Counted from the first letter of the stretch, positions 11,493-23,403 are shown. The stretch is DNA of 64,000 nt from Rhodocollybia butyracea (GCA_015501585.1 JADNRY010000057.1:186001-250000), one strand, 5' to 3'. The notes: generated from the sequence alone by a model not told the origin. Program-made: numbers and translations.

Positions 11493-11807
11493 CTATATCC
11501 AGGGGGACCTGCAGAAACCATACTGTTTGAGCTGGGTCAATATTAGTGGATCGAGTGGACATACAGAAGGGGGGCTATAGTAGGCATCAGCGAGGAAAGC
11601 TGAGTTGATGCTACACCGGGCTGAAAAAAACTTACAGCAGCGAGACCACCTAAGCGCGCACAGACGTGTGAGTGACAAAATGTAGTAAAGCAGCTTACAT
11701 ATGTAGTTTTCTTCAGTAGGAGGTGACTGAGGCAAACCTTGAACCATGACTTGGTAGAAAAAGAGAATGGAGACAACAGCGTTGACGTGGGACAGACAGA
11801 ACTTCAT
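11493..11807 (-). CDS. Possible small secreted protein, 104 codons or spliced
   Basis: The minus-strand ATG at 11807 starts a peptide with a signal-like N-terminus (MKFCLSHVNAVVSILFFYQ, then VMVQGLPQSPPTEE). A GTAAGC donor-like site follows at the ACTACATAT codons, so the true product may be spliced. Related starts occur on the minus strand near 12600, 27800 and 32970 within copies of the same duplicated block (MFHLSNTDTVFSILSLFQ in the 27.8-kb copy), which argues for a real ancestral exon. None of the others stays open for long. I do not recognise a family; it may be a decayed effector-like gene. Confidence 0.25.
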   Translation of the reverse strand: MKFCLSHVNAVVSILFFYQVMVQGLPQSPPTEENYICKLLYYILSLTRLCALRWSRCCKFFSARCSINSAFLADAYYSPPSVCPLDPLILTQLKQYGFCRSPWI

Positions 11808-11914
11808 GGCGGCGGTTGATTAGGTCCTACTAGTTTTTACTTTTGGTCTGTTCTTATACTCCAATGGTTCCTGACACATATCACTGGTCAAGACAATGTG
11901 TCTAGAGTGCTACT

Positions 11915-12810
11915 TACTAGGATGATAGACATCGCTGCAAACTCGGGAGGAGCTACATTGTACTTGGAAGTAACAAGAGAATTAATTGCCCGCTTAGTAC
12001 TAGTTACTGCAAATGATTTCTTGACCCGCAGGAAATATGAATAGGTCCAGACAATCTTGAGCAAAGTGAAACATGGTTTTTGTCATCTGAGTTGAGCGCA
12101 AACGGCGCCATTCAATATCCGATATTGAATTCAATGATTACATGTCCATTAGGACCTGTAGGACAAACACATTATAAGTCGTACATTCGAATTTTGCATT
12201 AGCTCAAATCCTCCATTTCGGCATGGATCCATTCCGGTGGCAGTCTTGGCGCTCTGGGTACTCAGGCGAATCACTTTGAATACCCCGATACCTCTTGTAC
12301 GAGGATGAAGATGACTCCGAGGTTGATAAACCGATGAAGTGGGTAAGTATAACCGGTGTCCTCTGATCTTGACAAAAGATCCCAGTTCAGTAGCACAGTC
12401 GACATAACTCAATCCGAAAAGCGCATACTTAAGCTCAGTTTGATATATTCGATACTCAGTGAGTTTTAACTTCGATGAGTTACAATGAGTATTACTGTTT
12501 GGACAGGACAACTGATTCCATTCCTGTTTTCACCATGGCTTGGAATATGGAGAGGATGGAAACAACATTGGTGTTGGACAGACGGAACATGGCTGTTAAT
12601 TATGTAGGTCTTGTTTCTCTTGGCCTAATGATTGTGTTACTAGGGACACAGACTTTCACGACCGCTACAAACACGGGAGGAGCTATACCACATATTGAAT
12701 AAACGAGATATCTGCCCAAAACTACTCACCACAAACGCTTAGAGCAGAGTAGAACATTGGAGTACAAAAGCCCAAGGTTTTGTTATTGTTTTGAAGATTT
12801 TGACCTGCAG
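11915..12810. repeat. Third, diverged copy of the 27.3-28.4 kb block (left part)
   Basis: Segments such as GGATGATAGAC-ATCGCTGCA, ATGATTTCTTG-CCCGCAGGAA, the CATTCAATATC region and the CAAAGCCCAAGG region recur in the same order at about 27281-28040 and 32500-33180. The right part resumes at 14487. It is older than the A/B pair, being clearly more diverged. Confidence 0.6.
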
Positions 12811-14486
12811 TTCAATCAGAGGAATTTTGGATAGTGAGTTCGAGAGTTACAGATCCTTTACAAGTCCTGAATGTAATGAAGGCTCATCCTTATGGCGGGT
12901 TTTGCGTGAGAATCTGTCCAAATTAGGCTTCCTTTTGTCTAAATTGGGTTAACCCAATAAGGAGATTAGTTTCGATATATTTGGAAAGTCAAAGCATTTG
13001 CCATGTGACCCTGGGTTTGCTCATCTCCGCGCTCAATTCTTAGTATTATGTAACCTCAGACTTGCTCATCTACTCCACATTCTCTTCTTATTGGCATTCT
13101 ATTAATTCAACTCTGTTTCTTGTTGTCTTGTTTTGCCTTCTCTGTGCTGCTGGAGCCTGGAAGTGCGCCTTTCTATCTGTGCAGATGCGGTTCTGGGATT
13201 TGTGGTTTATTTCTTCTTTCTCTGTAATATCTGTGAGTTGATATTTTTTTGTGGTCTACTTTGCACATTGCTGCTTTTGCAACTCCGCTCTCTAGCCCCT
13301 CAGTTTTTCTTCTTCTATCAGCAGTGGTTGCAATGCGATCTTTCATGTGTGCTCTGCTTCCTCCAGTGTATTTATTGCACTTATTGGCAACTTCATTGCC
13401 CAGCTTGTTTTTGGTTTCATACCTCGACCTCCATGCAGTATGCCGTTTATTCATTCATGTAGGTGTTATGATTCAAGGCTCTTTTTGATTCCTCCCACTG
13501 ATAATTTTCTTTTGCAGTGCCTACTGTGATCACTGCAAAAATCTTGCAAATTTACATCTCTGGCTATCTTGTTCCCTCGTTCAATATCACTTGTGTCCCT
13601 GAAAATGACATTTCTGTGCTTGAATTCCACCGCCTTACTGAATGTGCAGAGCTGCTTGTGATGCTCAGTGTTTGCAAGTTGTTTGCTGCAGTGCTGCCTA
13701 AGATGATATTTAAGGGCGTTAATATCTTTTCTGTCAACACCGTTCACAAGTTCTGCAATGCTGTTTGCTCACCCTCACTTGTCACGGGTCACTTTGCAGG
13801 CGCTTTGACTTATGTTGAATTTTCTTTCTTGTTTGGCTCAGATATCACATTTGGTCTGCTTAGTACTGCACCTTGCATTGCCGAGACTTTGCCCAGCACC
13901 TTCTCCCCTCCCATGTTTCAGTGATTATCATGTGCATGGAAACCACCAATCTTTCACTCTTGCCTTTTCATCTATTTGATCGAACTATCTGGAACAATCA
14001 CACTTGGCCTGCTTTTTTTTGCCTCTATCCCTCATGTGACTGATGTTACTGTAATCACAATGCAGTACATTGTGTGGTTACCTTTTCCACTTGTTGAATC
14101 TGTGATTCTGCAATGAAAAGTGCTTGGCTCGCAAATGCAAGTTCTGCTTTTCAGTGCTTACATCTCCACTTTGGCCATCATGCTCTCTGACACATTGCCC
14201 TTGCCAACTACATCACGCAAGTTCAGACAGGTCTTGTGGGTTGTCCTGATTTACTTGCCAATATCTGTTGTGGGTTTACTTGTTCAGAGTGGAATACATA
14301 CCAGCCTTCTGCTGCTGTGTACTGCAAAATATAGTCTCTATTCAATAATTAGCATGTCACAGGACTCATACCTGCCACGTGCTCTGTGTGATGGCCCACA
14401 CTCACAAGATATGAGAATGTGGGATGACTGTGACAGTGGAAGTTAGGTAGCCAATTGCTTAATGATGAATTGCTAGAATACGTAGA
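12811..14486. mobile_element. 1676-bp insertion with 5-bp target duplication (TGCAG), class unknown
   Basis: TGCAG at 12806-12810 and again at 14487-14491 flank a segment that is absent from the matching position of duplication copies A (about 28037) and B (about 33188). The insert has no LTRs or terminal inverted repeats that I can see. It is T-rich with several short frames (for example 13133-13462 and 13517-13924), none recognisable. A perfect palindrome TTGGGTTAACCCAA lies at about 12944-12957. It may be a non-autonomous element or a fragment; its boundaries come only from comparison with A and B. Confidence 0.5.
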
Positions 14487-14835
14487 TGCAGGTCCTCTGA
14501 TATCTTATATTTGACTTGGAATACAAATCATCATCCCATTTGCAGCAGTCAATTTAGGAAAGGATAGAAGGGGCCACTGAAAGTGGAACCAGAAGCGGAG
14601 AAAAGAGCGCTAGTAGTTCAGAAAAAAAAGGTCAATGAGCGTCTTGGAATATAAAGTCTATCTAGTGAGTCTGCTCTTGAATTTGAAGAACGAGTAAGAC
14701 TAGTGACATTGTTATCTCACTGAATTTTCAATGCTCAGGATGCCTGGTCAAAACTTGTGGGTAACTTTTTTTGCGTGGGTACAGAGTATAGTTTTCAATG
14801 AAAACAGAGCAACCTCACTTTATCCAACCTTAGAG
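14487..14835. repeat. Third copy of the duplicated block (right part)
   Basis: TGCAGGTCCTCTGATATCTTAT and the following GGTAGTTCAG, GAATTTGAAG and TTTTTTTGCGTGGGTA segments match about 28040-28360 and 33190-33490. Confidence 0.6.
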
Positions 14836-14861
14836 TTGGGTCACAATGGTTGGGAAAGGAA

Positions 14862-15247
14862 AGGATAACTGGCACGGTCCCAATGAGGAACAGCTGGGGC
14901 CCACGCTACACACATTGCACCTAATGTGTGCCGTGGATGTGAGAAGCCAAAGGTGATCCTGAGCAGCGTGAGCTAAGCCACCTGTCGCACACAGCCAGCT
15001 AAACACATGAAGAGTACCATTGTAGAGGTGCCCACATCACTGAGTAATCAAATCACAAGTGTACTATATTGTCTACCATAGGAGAGTACACTGGTACAAG
15101 GATGGGACATACGGCTCCCTCCCTGCCCGGATGCTCAGTACAACATAGCTGTAAAGGTGACAATACATGCGTTAAACAGGACAACATAGGAAATCACAGT
15201 CTGTAAGACTTCTCTGCAAGCCAGAGAGGTCCGGAGCCACTGCATAA
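14862..15247 (-). mobile_element. LINE 3'-end fragment
   Basis: CACGGTCCCAATGAGGAACAGC and the next 200 bp match the 3' end of the LINE at 56100-57890 in the same orientation. A GGAAAGGAAAGG tract sits at the 3' edge, as the GAAG tract does at 56.1 kb. Only 3' untranslated sequence is preserved. The palindromic element copy 2 adjoins its other side. Confidence 0.55.
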
Positions 15248-15620
15248 CATCAGGAAAAGCCATTTTTGCCTAGGTGACCCCAGAGTGGCCTAAAGCAAAC
15301 TAGGTGACCTATGAATCCTATGGCATCCTAGGAATTTGGGCTCGTCCCTTGCCAGTCAAGGCTCTTGAGGATTCCCCAGGCAAGCCTAGGTCTGCCCAGG
15401 TTTGCCCAGGTGCTCCTGGGGAACACCTGGGGAACACCTGGGCAAACCTGGGCAAACCTAGGCTTGCCCTGGGTTTGCCTAGGATACCCTAGGGAATCCT
15501 CAAGAGCCTTGACTGGCAAGGGACGAGCCCAAATTCCTAGGATGCCATAGGATTCATAGGTCACCTAGTTTGCTTTAGGCCACTCTGAGGTCACCTAGGC
15601 AAAAACGGCTTTTCCTGATG
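15248..15620. mobile_element. 373-bp palindromic (hairpin) element, copy 2
   Basis: Same length and ends (CATCAGGAAAAGCC ... GGCTTTTCCTGATG) as 2773-3145. The asymmetric centre is the reverse complement of copy 1, so it was inserted in the opposite orientation. AA on both sides fits a 2-bp target duplication. The few arm differences lie near the tips (GGCG against GCCA/GGCT). Confidence 0.85.
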
Positions 15621-17106
15621 AAACATCAGCCTGGTTGCCCCGGAAATGTGCTAGAAGGATGTAGCGAACCTATAAGTCACCAAAAAATTTTATACACTCC
15701 ACAAGCAAGCAGACAGAGTAGTAAAGTACAAAAGAAGACATCTATTTAGACCAGTTCCAAGACTGTCTAACTGTATGCTTCATGCAGGAGTGGAGAATGG
15801 AGAGCAAAATGACCAGTACAAAAGGAAACATCTATTTAGGCCAGCTCTAGGACTGTCTAACTGTATGCTCCATGCAGCAGAAGAAGAAGAGGATAGTGCA
15901 ACAGAAAATGCAAGAAGAGGACAATACATGGCAAGCGTTGAAGCCTCACTGATTGAAGCTGCAAGTAGGACTAGAAAATCCCAGGGTAATTTGCCAATGC
16001 GAACCAGTAAACACCGCTTGTACCCACCAATCTCCCAGACACAGATGATACAGATCAACCTTGAGAGGCTTAGCTGGGGTTTCACTTTGTCTCAGTTGAG
16101 AGGCAGAAAGCCAAAAGTATTGCCGCTGTTTGTCCATAGCTTGACCACTGAACATTGACAGGCAGACAGCGCCAGGCAACTTTTCATGCCACTGACATAA
16201 TTTCCAACAGTCATATATTAAGGTTTTCGATGAGAAGTACCTGAAGAGCGAGTCCTGTGACGACAAGCTTGACAAGAAAAATTTTAGGCGCCCAATAGAT
16301 GATGGTGGTCACATTTCAAAAATTGGGAGAAACAATTTCCAATGGGCGCTAACTTGCACAGGTGCATGTGTCAAATTTTGACGTGCCCAAGCTTCAGCCC
16401 TCCACCGTAACCATATATGGTTATGGCTGGTAAAATTGGTCAAAATTGCTCTATACGGTATGGTATACGGCAAGTATATGGTGCATCCATATTCCTGTTA
16501 CCTCTTTAGAGTAGAGGGTCTTGTGGTGCTCTTACTTTCGATCAACCTTGCCTGGCCGTTAGTCATTAATTGACAGGTCTTGTGATTGTAATTTGATCCA
16601 GTGTCTGAACTTGTCCGACTTAACCAGTGCAATTGTTTCTCTTTCTTTATCTTTCCCTCATGCAGGTTTCCATACACAACATTGCGCTCAGCGCAGTTTA
16701 TAGTCTTTCTTTTTCCGGTTTGGCTCTGCACACCCCCAAGCATGCTCTGAGTACCTCACATTCTCCTCTCTTAATTCTGCCCATTCTTTTCCACATCAAT
16801 TTCAGGTATCCGAGTGCACGCCCAGTATTGATTCTGAGATCTGATTTGCTTAAATCTTCATCTGCAGCTGTTGAGCTCGTCCACTGCATACCTCAACTCA
16901 GCTCAGTCAACATTGGAGCTCTTCAGCAACACATTCCAAAACAGCTCCACATCCCAATATTGGCTCCCAAATCTGCGTGCTCCACAAACAGTGCTCCACT
17001 GAATGGCTGGAGCTGGCTCATATAAACATGACCAGTGTAACTACTATTTGTGGGCTTTGAAGAACCCAATGCTCTCTTTTTTGCACAATATCATTATAGC
17101 TTGCAT
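15621..17106. other. No gene recognised; 88-bp tandem duplication, AT-rich
   Basis: An approximately 88-bp unit (AGACATCTATTTAGACCAG ... TATGCTTCATGCAG) is repeated twice at about 15727-15790 and 15815-15878. A segment at 16395-16490 has opposed CCGTAACCATATA and TATGGTATACGG motifs like those at 18.5 kb. The open frames at 15775-16158 and 16627-17025 have no recognisable content. Confidence 0.4.
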
Positions 17107-17762
17107 TGTTACTTCTTTTAATTGTCTTAGGACCAGAAGGACCTTGAGGGACACTGACAAAAGACCAGGTCAGAAGCGGACCGGTGTAAGGTATCAAACC
17201 AATTCATGCCAAAAGTAACGAAGGGGACACTCCTAAATCCACATATATTACATTGTATACTTGTTAATTGTTAAGTTACTGCGTCCTCAAGTGTTGCCTA
17301 ACCTTCTGAATGACTTGGAATGACTCGACAAACCAGATCAGCGGAACATGCGGATATGGCCTGCCTGACCATGTGACTATTTAAATGACTTACATCGAGT
17401 CATTATCTCACTTAGGAAGGCTTACCTGTACAAACCATGGTTTGCCTTGAGGATAACACATGTACTATATATATTTAATTACTTAATGATCTCCCATGTA
17501 AAAGACTATAAAAGGAGGGGATTATCGATACACCCTTTTTCTTTAGTCTCTATATTTTGTAACCCAGTACCTACAAGAATTACACTTGTTATCTCGATTC
17601 TTTGTGTGAACAACACCTGAGGAATTATCTACTGAGTGAATACAGCAAGACTCACTTTAATATCAAGGATATTGAAGGTACGTATTCCCGACGCTTATTG
17701 TCACCAATACCCGTATAGTGCACACCAACTCTATACAAAGATACCCCCAAAACACCGTAACA
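17107..17762 (+). repeat. Probable isolated LTR with TATA box
   Basis: TGTTAC at 17107 and GTAACA at 17762 are short inverted termini. A strong TATA box (ACTATAAAAGGAGGGG) lies at about 17507-17522, followed by a pyrimidine-rich start region, the usual layout of a retrotransposon promoter. No matching partner LTR or target duplication is visible, so the boundaries are tentative. Confidence 0.35.
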
Positions 17763-19938
17763 TTTAGGTTCTTGTAAGCATTATCTACTGAGCAGCCCCC
17801 GAATCTGTTAGATCGGAAGTATTAGCTAAATACGACTGGTTAACAAGCCTCTTTGTTCGAGACTTGACAACCGGTAACTACTTAGTCACTTCTGATAAGA
17901 TTGCTGTCCCAAAACATAACACTCAAATTTAAATTTGAAACATTTTGGGATGTGTTGCTGAAGAGCTCTATTGAGCTGCCAATTCTGCCTGCTTTCTTTC
18001 CTTTGCCAGGTGAGCATTAGATATTAATGTCTCAGTCTTCTCGAGTTTCTGACGCCATTGACCACAGTGTTTCACTGTCTGCCCCTGTATTGCCTTTGGC
18101 CAAGTCCCAAGTCATCAGCATGTCTTCCAAGTGCCTTCTCAGGTTCATTGTTTCACTGTTAACATAAGAATTGGTTTAACCTATGTGGCAACTGGTTTAT
18201 GATCTGCTTACTGTTACTGTTATTTATGTGGTGTTATCTTTATTTACTGTTGTCATGTTTTGTTACAGGTTCCTTAGTTGTTCTTTGCTTTTACCTTGTA
18301 CGTTCTGTATGCAACTTCCCGCTTCATCAATCATAGCATGGTCCTCACAATTGGTTCTTGTTGTGATCTGAGTGATTACCAGTCTTAGCACAGCTGGTTT
18401 ACATATATGGCACATCAGATCTTGAGCTGGTGGGTCCTACTAGCCAATATTCTTGAAGCAAAAACCATTGATTTAATTGTTTTTGAACTCACCAGGATAG
18501 AGATGAGTGCCAGATTCCACCCCTACAGGGTATCCATATGGCACCCGTAAAAATATGGCTGTAAAAACTGCTCGCAGAAACCCTTTATGGTACGGTTATG
18601 GGTACCCATATAGCTGTAACCGTATAGCCATATCTTATGGTTGCGGGTGGAGATCCCTACTTTGAGAGCAAAATTGGATTACTTATCTCAGACAAAGAAC
18701 TTCTCCTCCTACTAGGTACCTACACTAGTAAATTGAGGAATGGGAACCGAAGGCCTTCAACCCCAACTATCTGTTTGATTATTTTCCTTGAGAGCAAAGG
18801 TAGAAAATTGAAAGAAGGAAAATTGATGGCTTATCAACTCAGTCTGTCTATTAGCCTATTATATTGTACAAAGTATACATACAAGTAGGGTGAGACAATC
18901 TCACCTACATCTACCTACCTAGCCAGCAAACATTGAAGCCCAGTCAAAACCCAAGCTGGGCTGATCTGGGCATTTTGTGTGTAAGTCCATGTCAGCTGGC
19001 CAAATGGTAAGTAAATTTGTTTTTGAATCTATGGGTGGGAAATTCACTGAGAAAGTTTGACTCAAGTACTCTGAACTCGAGTGGACACAGCAATAATATG
19101 ACTTTAGGTAATCTACCTTGAGCTTGGTGTTCGAACTTCAAGTATTTTTTGGGAATGCCACCAAACGGCTTAACATGTGACAGAATAAAGTTTCAGCATT
19201 TTGAAAAAAATGAGTCATGGGGCTGCCAAAATCAGGCAAGTGCCATGATAAGCTGCCACAGCTATGATCCATGAACCAAAATTTTTGACATTGCCCTTTG
19301 TTCATCTCCAGGCTCTGTCAAGATTTGCTGTTCAACAACTCCTCAACCTACTTTGGACTCTAGAGACTTGAAAGTGGATTTATTGGGCTTGGCCATTTCT
19401 GGTAGGTGCCAACGCCTGCCAGTAAAAATTAGCGCTTGAATTTTTCCCACATTATTTTTGTTCAAAAAAGTGGCAAGAGCACTTATTGCTTTATGCAATT
19501 CCTGCAACAAGCTTGAGTAGGATAAAATGTTCTTAACATACAAATAGATAGATTGTTAGGACTTTTTTAGTACCATGGTAGAAAACTGAAATATAAATTG
19601 CTGTTCAGTGATTTTGCCCAGTAAGTATGAAGCGTATATTACATTTCTTGTCCTGAACTTTATCCTTTTTCCAAAAAAAATCCAAACATTTTTTCCTGAG
19701 CATAAAAACGGTTTTCATTTTGAGTCATGAATACAAGAAATCAGATGGAATCTCAGGGGTCTGTCTGCCAAAGCTAGACCTGAAATTTCTATCATGCTAA
19801 CAAAAGATACTTCTGAGCTATCAAAGTCCTCACAGTCACTTCAGAAGACAAAAATAATAACATTGGCTTCTAAAATCTGACTGAGAAGCATCAGTATGCC
19901 TTAATTAAAGATGTTATAACCCTTATCTGGAGAGCTGC
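17763..19938. other. No gene recognised; small inverted-repeat sequence at 18.5 kb
   Basis: Short unrelated open frames only. At about 18518-18655, opposed motifs (GATTCCACCCCTACAGGGTA and TTGCGGGTGGAGATCC, with several CCATAT/ATATGG pairs) suggest a decayed MITE related to 16395-16490. The rest is AT-rich and featureless. Confidence 0.35.
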
Positions 19939-20090
19939 TGTAACGCCTACGGCACGTTCATTGCCGTTAGCGCCGATATTACATAATTAGTCTACTCTTA
20001 TCCTCGTACCACATACTCGTTTCGGTCTATTTCTCTAATAGAACGAGATCTTGCTCATGGTCTGAGGCATTAAGAGTCAGGGCTCTTACA
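19939..20090 (+). repeat. 5' LTR of the TRIM-like element
   Basis: 152 bp, TGTAACG to CTTACA; the three diagnostic CpG sites (TACGGC, TTTCGG, AACGAG) are intact here. Confidence 0.9.
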
Positions 20091-20133
20091 CTTTTTTGAG
20101 CAACCTTGTCCTGAATAGGAATATTACAGCAAT

Positions 20134-21315
20134 ATGACCACACAACAACACAACTCAAGCCATGACTCTGTCATGGCTCTGGCTTACTCTTTTCTTTCTC
20201 AAATCCTTTCTATGTTTCCTCATGATCCTCTTTCACACATCTCTGGGATCCTGGACTTCTCCTCCCAGGGAATTCAACAGCTGCTAGTCAACTTTAAGCA
20301 GCTCTGGGAACAACATGGTCTTTCAGTGGCTGGTAGGAATTTGGCAGAGGCAGTGGTGCAGGATTCAACATTAAGATGTTGCTGGGCAGTGAAGGAAGAA
20401 GGTTTCCAGGCAGAGGTCTGTTTTCAGATGATAGAGTCTATTAAGAGACTGGGAGAAGAGTTTGGGATGGAACTGTCCAAATCTCAAACACCACCTCCTG
20501 CTCTGAGTTCTCCATCACCTTTGACCGCTCTTACTGCCTCATCATCAACTCCCACACTCGCTTCAAATGTGTCAGACACGTCGAAATCATCTCCACATGC
20601 TCTGACATTGGTCTCACCATCCAAACCCACTCCCCCTTCACTTCAACTCCAACCAACCTCAGAGTTTGCACGGGAGGTGGCTGAACTGCAGAAAGCAGGC
20701 CGGAAACTTGAAGTATTCATGGATGAACATGTCATGGGGCTTGAACACACAGCTGGAGCACCGCCAGCTTGTGTTCATCTCTCAAACACTCCAACTGAGT
20801 GTACACCTGTGCCTTATGTTGCCCCTGTGACTGCCGTTCCACCAACAGGCCTTCGTAAACGTGTCAAACACAACATGTATGGTGCGTTTGGTTCACTCTT
20901 GCTTCGTTCAAGTCGTTGCCCATCCCAATCTGGTACACTCATGCCATCACCTTCACCCACTGAAACTCCCCATCACCATATTTGTGCTCCAATCAATGCT
21001 CCCATTCATGGCGCTGGAGATCTACTGTCTCCACTGTGCCACCACCATCTTAATCTGGACTTAGTGTCAGCATCCAGAGAATCCAGCGATTTTCACAGGA
21101 CACTTTCTCTTCTTCTGCGCTTATGGAAATTGCCAACATACTACATCATACGTTACCTATTAGATGACTGTATGTTTCTCTTTGTTATGTTTTCCCTTTT
21201 TCATCTTTCTCTTTTGTTTTTTTTTTGGGTAAGATGGACCTGTGGGGTCAATCTAGGGGCATGTGTAACGCCTATGGCACGTTCATTGCCGTTAGCGCCG
21301 ATATTACATAATTAG
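20134..21315 (+). CDS. ORF inside the TRIM-like element, unknown function
   Basis: 393 codons from the ATG at 20134 (MTTQQHNSSHDSVMALAYSF). The N-terminal 115 residues look globular and helical (FKQLWEQHGLSVAGRNLAEAV; FQMIESIKRLGEEFGMEL). The next 80 are Ser/Pro/Thr-rich. A second helical segment follows (EFAREVAELQKAGRKLEVFM), then a low-complexity Pro/Thr region and a hydrophobic stretch with a poly-Phe run near residues 340-375. The frame continues 52 bp into the 3' LTR. It has no zinc knuckle or protease motif. It may be a divergent gag-like protein or a captured host gene; I do not recognise it. Confidence 0.5.
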   Translation: MTTQQHNSSHDSVMALAYSFLSQILSMFPHDPLSHISGILDFSSQGIQQLLVNFKQLWEQHGLSVAGRNLAEAVVQDSTLRCCWAVKEEGFQAEVCFQMIESIKRLGEEFGMELSKSQTPPPALSSPSPLTALTASSSTPTLASNVSDTSKSSPHALTLVSPSKPTPPSLQLQPTSEFAREVAELQKAGRKLEVFMDEHVMGLEHTAGAPPACVHLSNTPTECTPVPYVAPVTAVPPTGLRKRVKHNMYGAFGSLLLRSSRCPSQSGTLMPSPSPTETPHHHICAPINAPIHGAGDLLSPLCHHHLNLDLVSASRESSDFHRTLSLLLRLWKLPTYYIIRYLLDDCMFLFVMFSLFHLSLLFFFWVRWTCGVNLGACVTPMARSLPLAPILHN

Positions 21316-21415
21316 TCTACTCTTATCCTCGTACCACATACTCGTTTTGGTCTATTTCTCTAATAGAATGAGATCTTGCTCATGGTCTGAGGCATTAAGA
21401 GTCAGGGCTCTTACA
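21264..21415 (+). repeat. 3' LTR of the TRIM-like element
   Basis: 152 bp matching 19939-20090 with three C to T differences, each at a CpG (TATGGC, TTTTGG, AATGAG). Confidence 0.9.
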
Positions 21416-21420
21416 GCTGC

Positions 21421-22025
21421 TTACCATGATCAAAACAAGTGCTAAAACTTTGTTTATTTGCTTTATTGCTTTTTGTCATTGGCAAGTCGTTGGTTTGGGA
21501 CTTAAAAGCACTATACTTCTATTTAACTAGCACTAGTATGTTTGACAGTAGATAATAGAGTCTAATCTCGGAGATAAGACACCAATGAGCACAAACCGGA
21601 GTGTAAGGCAAGGTTTGCCATATTTATTGCTGAATTATTTTCCCACCATCACAGGGGGGGGGGTTAGTTTTCTCACAGGCATTGGCCACTACCACCATTT
21701 CTAAGGTGAGCAATCTTTTTCTTAAATAATTCATTGAGCTAATTTTTTTTTGATTACCAGCTTGTGTTGGCCTGTCAATGTCGTAGCATGCCGGTATGCC
21801 ACACTCTTGTGTTTTCGTCAAGTTTTCATATGTTTGTATCTGAGCGCAAGTTGTAACTGTACTTTATTATATGTAGAGACAGTTGCCCACTCATTCTTCA
21901 TAGTCATATTGTAGTCATATGTAGTCTGTATATTGTATTAAGTAGTTGATAATCCAATATGATGCACTCAGACCATCCCAGACAGATCCCAGATGAACCC
22001 AGATGAGCATCCTAGTAGTAGTAAT
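21421..22025. other. No gene recognised; G10 tract
   Basis: AT-rich sequence with a run of about ten G near 21653-21662. Open frames are short and unconvincing. Confidence 0.4.
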
Positions 22026-22655
22026 TGTTGGACTTTGTCATCTATCATCTTCATTATACTTACTATGGAACAGTCTTCTCACTTGCTACTATCTATGGAA
22101 CATTCTCTCTTGCTGTAAATACTGGTATGTGAACTAGTTGTACTATCTTTATCCTGCCCACTCGCCATTGCTTTATTATCATGCTATTGTCTATTCTTGC
22201 TTACTTACCTTGTGCTACATTCCACTCTTGTCTTATTGCTCTCACTCTGTGTGTAAACGCTTCACACGTTGTACTTATTATTATCTTGCTGGACTCATAT
22301 ATAAGCTCTGTACATACTTGTGAAATATCAAGGTGTCTTTCTGTGTCTGTGTTTGTGTCTGGACCTTTGTCTCCCTTGTGTCTGTGTGACCAAGGCCAAC
22401 TAACAGTGTTGTATACACTGTCTGCTTTATCAATCAACCTCTAATAGTAATGTCATAGTTCAATTCAAGCCAGAGAAACTCAGATTATCCCAGAGGAACT
22501 CAGTTGCATACAAGACCAATTTTTCATTCCTTGTGCAGCTCCTGTCAGATAAACCCAGACAAGAATAGACTGTATGGCATATTTCTAGAGATTTCTGGAA
22601 AACAGCTGATCTTGTTTGATCTTGTTTGATCACAGTCAAATCACAGACCCCAACA
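22026..22655 (+). repeat. Probable Copia-type LTR
   Basis: TGTTGG at 22026 and CCAACA ending at 22655 are inverted termini. A TATA box (CATATATAAGC) lies at about 22296. The next bases, TATCATCTCAGCCC, resemble an initiator-tRNA type primer site. No second LTR or pol is visible in the next kilobase, so this is a truncated remnant. Confidence 0.45.
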
Positions 22656-23403
22656 TATCATCTCAGCCCTTCCCAGTGCGGGTTTTCACTGGGATTGAAG
22701 CATCACCTGAATCCCTGGGCAGCGCCAAGTGAAAGGCTTGTACAGTGATTTCCACAAAGAATGACTGGGGGGTCAGAGAGCTTGTACTATGTGAGCAAAA
22801 ATTGACTTAAAGTTGCCAGGAGACCAAGATTAGGTATTCCCTCCAGCAATCCCACAGATCCTCATCAGTTGGCAGACTGCTGTCACAGAAAATGGCAACA
22901 AAGTCAGCAATAATATGCAGATTTTGCGCTTAGGCTTGTAGCCATATATTTTGACAATGTATATGCGCTATACATACAATAAGAGGGTTATACGGAGCCC
23001 GAACCGATAATACTCAGTTAGTTGTGACAATACACCCACAAGCGTAGTTTGATACTAAACTAGTGAGGATACTCGAGGTGCCCAGAGACATCAACACTAG
23101 ATTGTCAGCCTAGTTTCTACCCACCCCAATGCATACATGAATCCGCATACTTGGATGTCTCAAAGTGAAATGAGTACTGGCAGCAGCATTACATAACTCT
23201 GGGATTCTTGGTATCTACTCAAAGCTAGTGAAGTGAACTAGCGCTGGGAAATATTATTATCTTAGGGGATTGAGCTGGTCTTGTTCAAAACCTACCAGAC
23301 AACTTCGAGGATAGACATGCAGACACGTACCTGTGTGGAGCCATGAAACATCCGATGGAAGGAACAGTTATTTGCGGTACAAGATTCTGTGAGGACCAGA
23401 ATA
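22656..23403. other. No gene recognised
   Basis: AT-rich sequence without credible coding frames. It contains CAGACTGCTGTCACAG-AAATGGCAACAAAGTCAGC, a motif that recurs near 29270-29310. Confidence 0.35.

Larger units (their letters stand above)
19939..21415 (+). mobile_element. TRIM/LARD-like element with 152-bp LTRs and a long ORF
   Basis: Two 152-bp direct repeats (19939-20090 and 21264-21415) start TGTAACGCC and end GGCTCTTACA. GCTGC flanks the whole unit on both sides (19934-19938 and 21416-21420), a clean 5-bp target duplication. The LTRs differ at only three sites, all CpG in the left copy and TpG in the right. The 1.17 kb between them holds one ORF of 393 codons and no reverse transcriptase, so movement must have relied on proteins from another LTR element. 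A G-rich patch (CTAGGGGCATG) before the 3' LTR could be the polypurine tract. Confidence 0.85.
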
